Part shown: positions 1 through 11,342 of the stretch, piece after piece
Layout: each line of letters opens with the position of its first letter
How positions within the stretch are numbered: the first letter of the stretch is position 1
Assembly: GCA_949752745.1 (NCBI GenBank)
Contig: OX457031.1
Span: 3,618,614 to 3,682,613 of the forward strand
From: Protula sp. h YS-2021
Taxonomy: Eukaryota; Annelida; Polychaeta; Sabellida; Serpulidae
Length of the DNA: 64,000 nt
Direction of reading: 5' to 3'
Translations under genes and position numbers: made by a program
The notes under the pieces: generated by a model
The model's input: the letters and a program-made list of their open reading frames with translations, nothing else
What the model was told of the DNA's origin: nothing
Database searches by the model: none

Positions 1-389
1 TACTCAAAATGAATTAATATCTGCTAAATGTCCATCACATTTGTTTCATGCTGTCTGTTCCCTACGGATGAAGGGGGTGGGCCGTGGTGAGGGAGGGGGG
101 GGGAGAGGGGGAGGGGGGTGGTGGTATCCAGGACGGGAAGGGAATATTTACTCAGATGAAAAAGGTGTGTGTGTGGGCATCGACCTCCTACTATTCGCCC
201 ACAGTCAACATTATTTTTCAGTTGGCACAAGATTCAGTCCTCGTTTTGAAATAACCAAAACCTAAGCTCCTCATCCCCTCCCCCCCCCCCTCCGCCCCTC
301 AAAAGGCGATCTTATTGATTTATGCATTATTTTCTAAGAAGTGATATATTAGAATGTTAGTTAAAACAAATTATAGTTATGTTTCGCAG

Positions 390-559
390 GTAACCAGGAG
401 CTATCAGGCCAAGGTTGTTATTTCCAGTACGAGGACGACGATCCAAACAATTGGAGGGATTTCTCCAACGACAGGACGAGTTCTGTTGTTGCTCCGATGA
501 GGCCAGACAAATGTATTCAAGCGTGCAGGGACGCTGATTTGCCATACGCGGGATTGCAG
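390..559 (+). CDS. Gene A exon: WSC domain, first half
   Basis: Starts after cgcag with two bases that complete a split codon and ends in phase 0 at TTGCAG|gtttgt. It encodes GNQELSGQGCYFQYEDDD, then a PNNWRDF stretch, then CIQACRDADLPYAGLQ, the N-terminal half of a WSC domain (GCY...C...C....YAGLQ). Length 170 nt, identical to its gene B homologue. The exon 3' end and donor are copied again at 634-670. Confidence 0.88.
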
Positions 560-3500
560 GTTTGTCACTGGTGGAGGGGCGGGAGGAGGGGGGATGGAGG
601 ACGGGGAGGGGGGGGGGGGGTCAAAAATAAATATGCAGGGACACTGATTTACCACACGCGGGATTACAGGTTTGTTATTAGCGGAGGGGCGGGAGTAGGT
701 GGGAGATGGAATAGGGGGTGGGGAGGGTCAGAACAAATGTGACCGGAAACGGGACTGATGAACTGCAGGCGGTGGGGGGGGGGGGGGGAGGGGTAGATGG
801 TTGAATTTAAGCTGGAGAAGGAAGAGGTGGGCTGGTGTGGGTGGCTATTCAAAATGGGGAAGGGGTTGGGGTGGCCATTCGAACACTGATTTACAGAATG
901 AGTGTGGGTTTTTTGCGCTGCCATCCATGGACGGTGAAGGTCATTTTTTCCAGAACAGTAAAACGTTGGCTATTTGCGTACAAGAGAAACGTAATTATGC
1001 CTATTTGCACACAGATGTCGTCGTTACCACATCCCAAGATATTACCGCATCCACATAGATTACCCTATCCTCACACATTGCAATATCCTCAACGATTAAC
1101 ATATTCTCAATGATTGACATATCCTCACATACCACCACATCCCCACAGATCACCATATCCCAACCGATTATCATATCCAAGTAGATTACTCTATATTCAA
1201 AGATTACCATATCCCACGGATTACCATATCCCCACAGACTACCATATCCCCAAGGATTACCATAGACCCACAGATTACCTATAATGACAGATTACCTTCA
1301 CCAACAGATTCCCATATCCACAGATTACCATAACCCCCCCCCCCCCCCCACAGCTTACCACAGAAACCCTTATACTCATAGATTACCCTATGCTCACAGT
1401 CTACCCTATACCCACAGATTACCATATCCCCACAGCTTACCATATCCCACACACACTGTTACCATAACTCCACAGATTACCACAGATTGCCACATCTCAG
1501 ATTACTATACACTAATGCGTTTTAGAATGGCGACGAGTGCTGGTGTAGCAGTGGGTTCGGGAAATGGGGCGGTCAGAGCCGCGGTAACCGCTGTACCAGG
1601 AACTGCCCGGAAACCACCGGAAACAGCATCAGATGCGGTGGCATAAACGCAAACGACGTGTTCGCCGTCAATGGTTAGTTTCTGTGGGGGTGGGGGGTGA
1701 GGATGAAGGTGGGGCGGTGGCACAAACGTAAACGGCGTGTTCGCCATCAGTGGTTAGTTTCTGTGGGGGTGGGGGGGGGGGGGGTGAGGGTGGGGGTGGG
1801 GGCGGTGGCCCAAACGTAAACGACGTGTTCGCCGTCAATGGTTAGTTTTTGTGTGTGTATGGGGGGGAAGACACGCGGTGACATTTGCCCCTATCCCTTA
1901 CCCGTGTAGTGGGGTGGAAGGGGGTGAGGAGGTACATTTTTCAAATAACGCATATTCTTGACTTTGCAGTAAAGTGTTGGTTGCAACAATTTTTTTCAGA
2001 TGACATATAAACATTATACAAACCAATAGGCACTTGATTGGGTTGTAGCTGTTTAAGGTATCTTCTCATTTCACTGCAATCATTACTGAAGCTCGTTGTA
2101 GAGGTAGGCTGTCGGACAACAACGCACTGACCTCGATTATGCCACACTTCCGGTCAAAGTCATTCAAACCCTTCACGTTCTATCAGACACAATAAAACAC
2201 GTCTTAGGGATAAGTACTTCATAAAAATAACACCAGTTGTTTTCTGTTCACTAATTTGACTTTATTAACGGGCATTATTTTTGTCTGTTATCACCAGGAG
2301 CTTATTCTAATTGGGGCTACGCGAAACCCAACAACTACTCGAGTTATCAGGCATGCGCGATCCTGTCTAGCGGCGTCAGCTATAAATTCGACGATGAAGA
2401 TTGTCATGCTGATTCGTCACGCTCGTTCATCTGTGAAATTGGTAAGGAAAAGAAAATTACAGGGGGAATCTTGAAAACGGGACCCCCCACCCTGTCGTTT
2501 CTACCAGTGTTACTGAACTAAAGCGGGTCCGATTTCCGAGCTGGTCCTACTTCCGGGCTGGTCCTACTTCCGGGCTGGTCCTACCTCCGGTCTGGTCCTA
2601 CTTCTGGGGTAGTTCCATTTGTGGGGTTCCTCATGATGTCAGACATCCAGAACAGCTGTTGTTAGCTGTGATCCCATGTGCGGGGCGGCCCTATTTGTAA
2701 AAGGTGGTCCAAGTTGCTGGTTGGTCTCATTTGTAAGAGGTGATCACATAGGCGTAGCCACCGGAGGGTGGGGGGGGGGGAGGGCTCAGTCCCCTCACTT
2801 TTCAGGGTGGGGGGGGCCATAGTATCCCTCGCCCCCCCCCGTTGCGAAAGTTTGCCCCCCCCCCCCTAGTTGTAAAAACGTGGCTACGCCATTGCTGATC
2901 CTATTTGTAAGATGTGGTCTTATTTGTAAAAGGTGATCCTATTTGTAAAAGGTGGTCATATTTGCAGGGAGGCCCTATCATTTGGCATTAGAGTCAGCTG
3001 TATTTTGTCATGACGTTTTTTTTTCACCCTTTAGAGTTTTGTAGTTTTATGTCTGTAAACGTGCTGCAAGGCGAGTAAATTTTAGTAATAAAATCCATTT
3101 TGAGACTTAAACAGAGAGTGAAAGAAATAGAAAACGTAATTAGTTTTTCAAGACTGGGGGTAGGAATGGTAGGTTGTTAAGTGTATAGGGTGGGAGTTTG
3201 CCTAGTTTTTGTGGCACATATTTTTGATATAAATGTTCATACAATTAATTCAATAACAAGTAAAACAGTCCTTGATTTTAGAGATCAATAAATCATTTTT
3301 GATATCAATAACTATTTTTTGATATCTCTAAATATTTACTGATATCAAGATTTATTTTTTGAGATCAAGAATAGAATTAGAGATATCAAAAATATAATTA
3401 CAGATAGCAAAAATAAATTTTCGATATAAAAAATGATTTTTTAGATCAAAAATTAATTCTTGATATCCCAAAATCTATTTTTGAAATCAAAAAATTATTT

Positions 3501-4844
3501 TTTTGATATCAATAATTCTCTAATAAATGTGAAACTGGCATTTCATATGTGACACTGTGCATTTTCTGAAGCATTTTTAAAAAATTATCTACAGAGAGCT
3601 CAAGTTGCAGCCAGTCTGACAGTGACGGGACGTACAAAACAAACGCCGGAAGTTGCTACTACTTCCGGGATTCCAACGCCGACAAGACGTGGTTCGACGC
3701 ACGTGAAATCTGCATAGAAAAAGGTACAGTCACGTGACAGCCCTGACGTCCTGTGATTGGTTAATATTTTATGAAGTTTCCAGGCAAACTTTCAGTAAAA
3801 GTGCGATATTTTGGCGTGAAATTTTCTTTACTTCCTTGCTTTGTTTTCTGTGTTCAATAAATTCCGCCTGAATGTTGAATTCTGTGACAAGTGATGTGAT
3901 GGATTACAATATCTATAGGAAGTCAAAACATTTATCGGGAAAATGACATGCATTCGAAAATTTTGTCATGGCTGCTTATCCGCTAAAAGAACCCTGCCTG
4001 GGGTCGTCCTGTAAACTTTTCATGTATGGCCGCAGTTAACAACGAAACCACTTGCATACTCTTAAATTCTGATATTTTACATCCATATCTACTTTTTTAT
4101 TATTATTTTTTTTTTGAAAAAGGATTTCATTTCCGGTGGGCAATAATATAGATCTTCTGAGATCTCAATTTCTATAGAACATCGTTTTCGGAGAGTTATA
4201 TAATATTTGGCAATATCATTCAATGTTAGAAAACAAAAAAGGTAAAACTTAAAAAAAATGCTGAATTATGAAACAGATTTAAAGTTTTTCCAGTGTCCTA
4301 TTAAAAAAAATATATTAAAACCATCCCAAATTATGAATCCGTTGCAATAAAATGGCTGTTATCATGTTTGCTGATGTCACGAGGGGATGTACTGACTCCG
4401 GGGTTATAAGTTACATTTAACTCCATAATAATTTTTTAAAATATAAGAGTAATAAGTTTTATTACTCTTGCTTTACCCCATCACCCTTAGGAGGCGAAAA
4501 GCTGGCGATCTGTTAAATTGTTTGTCTGCAGAAGAGGAGTGTAACTGCTTCAGGTGTATGTGTGCTCACCCGTTTGTGTGTGCGTGTTGGTGTACTGTAA
4601 CCGTTATGAAGAATAAAAATAAAGAAAAACTTTATCTATATTGTAATTTCTCTCTCTGTCTCTCCCTTCCCCCAACCAACCCTTCGCTCTGTTCAGGTGG
4701 TGATCTCGTGACCATCGACTCACAGACAGAGTTTGATTACCTGGATGAAGAAGTAAGATACGGCACAGTCTACCGCAAGTACTGGATCGGACTCCGGAGT
4801 CGGATTTGGGAATGGTCTACGGGTAAGCTCACGCAATGCCGATG

Positions 4845-4912
<68 letters not shown>

Positions 4913-6448
4913 ATATATATATACTAAAAGACAGAAGAAACTTAACATGCAAATGAAATATATCATTTTGAGAAAATTGTTTATTCACTGCAAGATTCAC
5001 TGATTCTGTAACATAATTTTAAACAAAGAGATCCATACTCCTAAGCATCTGCAAAATCCAGACCTGCTCAGAATTTAACGATCTAAAGTGTCCTCAATAC
5101 CGCGTGTGTCCCCCCATGGCTGGGCATGAAGCACGGATCCGGCGGGGCATCGACATGACCAGTCGGTTGATTCGGTACTGAGAATACCGGTGCCACTCTT
5201 CTATCAAAGCCGAGCACGAACCTTCCTATCCCAATGATTCCATAGATGTTCTATGGGGTTCCTGTCCGGTTAATAGGTGGCCAGTCCAAGGTGTTCACAT
5301 TATTTCCTGCCAGGTAATCCCTAGTCGCCTGAGCGGCATGTGGACGCGCATTATCGTGCATGATATCGCATCAACGTTCTGCTACGCGTAGGAGACTCTC
5401 TGAGTATTGAGTACAGTATTGATGTAGCGATTTGCAGTCAAATTACCATCAATGATTAGGAGCTGTGACTTCCAGTAGAATCAAATGGCTCCCCACATCA
5501 TCACTGAACCGCCACCAAAACGATCCACCTGATTGACTGCGCATGCGGCGAAGCGTTCGCCGATCCGTTTATACGCGCGCTGGCGGCCATCTGCGCGGTA
5601 TAATTGAAACCGTCGCTAAATATCACACCTCGCCAGTTTTGCAATCTCCAGCCTCCACGATGGTGGATATCATCCCTCTTGCGGCGTCGTATACGTCTTC
5701 GAGTCGACATAAGGTCTCCAAGCGCGTAATCCGTGTTCACGAAGACGTCTGATGACAGTTTTCACATTTATGCGGTTGTTAACTGTGCCTAGGATCTCCA
5801 TCGCTGTGTTTGCAGCACTGCGAAACCGCGCAGGTGGATCAAACAGATCCGGCGATCCTGATTTGGCATAGTTACTCGAGAGCGGCCTCTTCTTGGTCGG
5901 TCCCGAGTGTACCCACTTTCATTATACCGACGTTCCAACTGGTATATTGTAATTCAGCTACAAGCGAAGCGCCGTGCCACTTGGTTGAGTGGTACACCAG
6001 CTTCTAGGATGCCAATAGTGTGGTCGCGAAAGTTTTGAGGAAGTCGAGGCATCTTTATGCGCTCGATATTTAAACCAAAATTTACGTAGAAACGTTGTAA
6101 TATCTTTCTTCGAAACAACTGATAGTAAAAATTAGGAATCAATTGAAGCAGAATGAGCTCCTGCTTACCAATATGGTTTAGAGCTCTATACCACATTAAC
6201 ACATTGATAATCATTGTATTGGAATAAAACAATAGATTATATTGCAGAGTTAGGTCACTAACAATTATTCAATGTTTCAAGCTAAACAAATTTAGAATAA
6301 GAAATATATTTTACTGTTTGTATGTTAAGCTTCTTTTGTCCTTCAGTATATAAAAGAAAAATTTGTACAAAACACGAGGTTATATATGATAATATGGTAT
6401 TATGACGCTTTGTTTATGAATCCTGACAAACTGATCCCAAGCAATATT

Positions 6449-6514
<66 letters not shown>

Positions 6515-9500
6515 AGATAAAATGTATAAATATCACATAAATACCCCCAATTACTTGCAAAATGCATATATATACATCATTGTACCTTCTAATTTAATGA
6601 AAAACGGTTAAATTCAATTCAATTGGTATGGTTGTTTTATTTTCTTACGCCAGGTGACGAAATGAGGTATTACAAGTGGGCTTCGGGAAGACCAAATAAC
6701 CGGGAGAATCTGTGCGCAAGCTACAAGTACGACGGGGAGTTCAGCGAGTGGGAGGATATGGCGTGTGCCGATACCATGCCCTACGTGTGTCAGTCAGGTA
6801 AGAGGATCAAATGTCACGAAAAACCTGCTACAGCACTGCTGGCAGTGCGGTCAGTACAACAGCGTGTCAGTAAGATAAGCTGATCCAATGACACGAAAAC
6901 CCCTCCCGCAGCCTGTAGCACTGCTCGCAGTGCACTCAGTACAACAGGGTGTCAGTCAGGTAAGCTGATCCAATGACACAAAAAACCCTCCCGCAGCCTG
7001 TAGCACTGCTCGCAGTGCAGCCAGTACAACAGGGTGTCAGTCAGGTAAGCTGATCCAATGACACAAAAAACCCTCCCACAGCCTGTAGCACTGCTCGCAG
7101 TGCGGTCAGTAATGTTATGTGTCAGTCAGGTAAGCTGACAAAATCACACAACACTAAATTCTTATCGCATATGATCAGTGTGTTTTGGACATCATTTTTG
7201 AATGCATATAAAATTGCATGTGACCTGATATAACAACTTTAAGCGAATTATATTTTGGTAGACCCTCTACCTTTTGTTTCATGTAGACGTATCTGGTCAG
7301 GTTGAAAACAGCAGATCTTCAAAAAACATCTCTTGTTCAGTACATAAATGGAGATATGGCTGAAAAGCACTGATCACTAGCAACATTAGTAAACAATAAC
7401 TTAATTAATTGAATCAATGTCTTACCAGTGTATTTTCTTTATTGGAAAGGATGAAAATTTTTAGTGTATAACAAAGTTGATTTTTGCACATATTACAGTG
7501 AACCCATCTATGACAACTAGTACAACATCAACGACCACAGCACCACCTACAACATCAACAACGACTACAGCACTACCTACAACATCAACTACAACTACAA
7601 CGACATCTACATCAACTACGTCTACAACATCAACAACAAGTACAGCGCCACCTACAACATCAACTACGACAACAGCGCCACCTACAACATCAACAACGCA
7701 CGCAACACCACCTACAACATCAACTACGACTACAGCACCACCTACAACATCAACCACGACTACAGCACCATCTACAACATCAACCACGACAACAGCACCA
7801 CCTACAACATCAACCACGACAACAGCACCACCTACAACATCAACCACGACTACAGCGCCACCTACAACATCAACTACTACAGCGCCACCTACAACATCAA
7901 CGACTACAGCGCCACCTACAACATCAACAACGACTACAGCTCCAACTACAACATCATCCACGACTACAGCTCCAGCTACAAGACCAAGTACGATTACAGC
8001 GCCAACTACAATGTCAACTACGACCACAGCGCCACCTATGATATCTACGACGACGTTGTCCACGCCATCAAATACGCCTTCAATTACAGCCACATTGGAC
8101 ATGACCGAAGCAACAAATAGGTAACGTTTCTTTACTTTGGGGCTTCAGTTTCCTGTGAAAATAGTACTTTGATAGGATTCTTCGGAATTCTAAGGTTAAC
8201 TGACGGAGGAATAGCATCTTCGTTTATGCAGCACTATGCAGCAGTTTTTAAGTAATTGTTCTGTATGCGAGGTGGTTACGTGGAAACACTTCATGAAATG
8301 AAGCAGACGCTAAGTTGCCGCCATATGTTTTATTTACAACCGGAAGTCTCGCACTGGCTACACATATACACACCAGAAATACAATATTGTTGAAAATGGA
8401 CCATGATCTCTTTATTTAGGCAAAGTGCCAGAAACAAGTTGATTTTTACACGTTAAATGCCACTTAAAAACTAACGCAAAAACGTGGTGAAATTTGTTTA
8501 TATATTTGTTTTGCGAAAAGGAACAGATTTGAGACGGCCATTACCAGTATTTTGTAATAAAAGCACTTTGCATTCGTTGAAAAGAATTTTAATGGTGTAA
8601 CATTATACTTGTGGTATTGTGTTACTGAATGTAAATTTGCTGAGAATAATTTCCAATCGTGTGGCTAATACTTGATATTGTGATGGTCAATGAATATCGT
8701 CATTAAGAAAATATTGTTGTTGTCATGTCTATGTTCTATTATGAAAACACAGGTATCAAAATTAAAGAGTATATCATGTTCAGTACATCCCGCAGTACCG
8801 AAACACAGATTATCAAGTATAAAGTAATGAAAATAAGTAGATAGGATTATATAGTATATTCTATATAAAAAATTCAGCAAATGAATGCAAGCCAAAACAA
8901 CTCTTTCTTCTGCAGACCATTTTACCCCCACACAAATATTCCAACGGTGTTCTTTTATCCTAAGGTTTTATTAATGTTCTTGCTGTTTTCTAATCATAAA
9001 CCAAACATAACGATTGCTTGACCATTTTAGTGTGGCCACAGTACCGGATAATTTGAGGTCGGGCCAGTCCTCCAGCAGCAGCGACGAGGGACTCAACACC
9101 CTAGGAATAGGTAACATTTTATATATACCACAACATAATGTTTATTATATGATTGCATAACATTAAAGACTTTTTATAAATACATATATCCGTGATCCAG
9201 CCCGAAAAATATCCGGATTGTACTAACAAATTTATTTTTATCTGTTGTGGTTACTTGTAATCTAATTTCGTCGCTCTGTTATCTGCGTCTTACCGTATGA
9301 TCGTGTATTTTCGCTCATCACCTATTTTCCCATTCATTTTATTGTGCTCTAGGATCTCAACCGGGTTGTGTATGGAGTAACCCTTTTTGAGTATTCCAGT
9401 AGCAGTAACCATCAGGATAAACCCATAGTTGGTGAAGTCTTGTAATATCGCCCACCATAACAAAAATAACAACTTCGGCTTAAGCTTGCTGTCTTTAATG

Positions 9501-10934
9501 CACAACGATGGTCAAAATAAAGGGAAAACTCATAAATATTGTTTAAATAGAGAATTTTGAGGTCTGTTGGATTAACAGCCTAATAAGGCCAATTTTTAAA
9601 AAATATATGTAACCATAAACCGCCAAAACATAGCGAGATAAAGAAATAACAAATGGGCGCTTGTTATCAATTCTAGAAATTCAGTGGTGCTTCTTTATTA
9701 TGAAACTGAATAAACTGCAGTCATTGATTATTTTCTAAAAACTAGTTGTAATTTGTACGTCAGTATTCGACACTGTACGTCACTTTATGTCATTATTCGT
9801 CAGTACACGATGTCACTATTCGTTGGTACATGTTGACCTACTTCTGCCCCAGTGTTAGGCCAGAAGATGTCATTTTCGCAATAAGCGTTTAGAAAAAGAC
9901 TACGGACACGCATGTTAACCAGTTGCTACCCCCTCCCCCCAGCCCCCCAACCCGGGAGCGGCATGTAATTATGTATGCACCTGGTAAACGAAGTATCTTT
10001 ATTTTTTCAGTACTCATCGTTGTCGTGGTAGTACTCGTGGTACTTATCGTTTCCTTGATAGTGGTACTGTTTGTGGTGAAGCGTAAGAACAAAGAGTAAG
10101 TATAAACCACGCCTAGGAGTATTTGAATCGAATTAAGATATATCGTGTTGGAAATAGTACCACCCTTGAACAAGCATTGAAATTTTTGGGCTTTCGTGAA
10201 AAATAATCTACAGGTGACGTTGACGAGAATCTATTTATTACTGATTTATGAAAGATTCAGCACATAATCAGTGCATAACCAATATATAATCAGTACATAA
10301 TCAGTACAAAAGCTTGAATTAATCGGAATTTATTAGAAATTTAGGAACACAAATATTTTAAGTAGAGGGAAATTTAAAAATAAAAAAATTCACAGCTTAA
10401 AATTTGACCCCTTAAAATGTAACTTGTCTATTTCAAATGTCAACTATAAACAGCAAATGAAGGCAATTTATTTGATAGCTTTTCTGATAGCTTATCTGAT
10501 TGCTTATCATATCCTATCCTGTACTTTCATGATAACATTAGCTGACTGCTGTTCCACAAGTAACATTTTAAGGGTTAACAGAGATGCTCAGTTCCATGAT
10601 AGTTGGTCTAATCCATTACATTCGCTTGGCTAAGGCAACTGGAATAGACATCAATCCTCCGCTTACCACCCCCGAGTCGGATTCGAACCCTGAACATTGC
10701 GATTATCAAACAAGGGGCAAACCTGGCTAACCGTCACCCCTTTGTTGCAGGGGTAATATGGTTCATGGGGAGACGGATGATAGCGAGGAGAACAAGCCCC
10801 CGCTGTACACGGGCTACAGCCTGGATGACTGGTACAGCAACACCGCCAACAGCTCAAGTACGCCACCCTTAATTGCCAACGTTTACTGTAATATATATTG
10901 CAGACACAAAGCAATGTAACCATTGGTCTAACGC

Positions 10935-11009
<75 letters not shown>

Positions 11010-11068
11010 TAGAGAAATAGACAGAGAGAGAAACCGAGACAGAGCGATGTAGAGAAAGACAAAGAGAA

Positions 11069-11134
<66 letters not shown>

Positions 11135-11251
11135 TTCTCTTTGTCTTTCTCTCTCTATATATATATATATAGAAAGAGAGCGAGGGAGAGACAGACCGAT
11201 ATAGAGAATGAGATAGACAGAAAGAGAGAGACAGAGGGAGAGAGGATGGAC

Positions 11252-11342
<91 letters not shown>

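Noticed and set aside
7461..8102. Antisense Val-rich open frame opposite the Thr stalk
   Set aside because: Mirror of ACA/ACT-rich codons; the sense strand has matching splice borders and family conservation.
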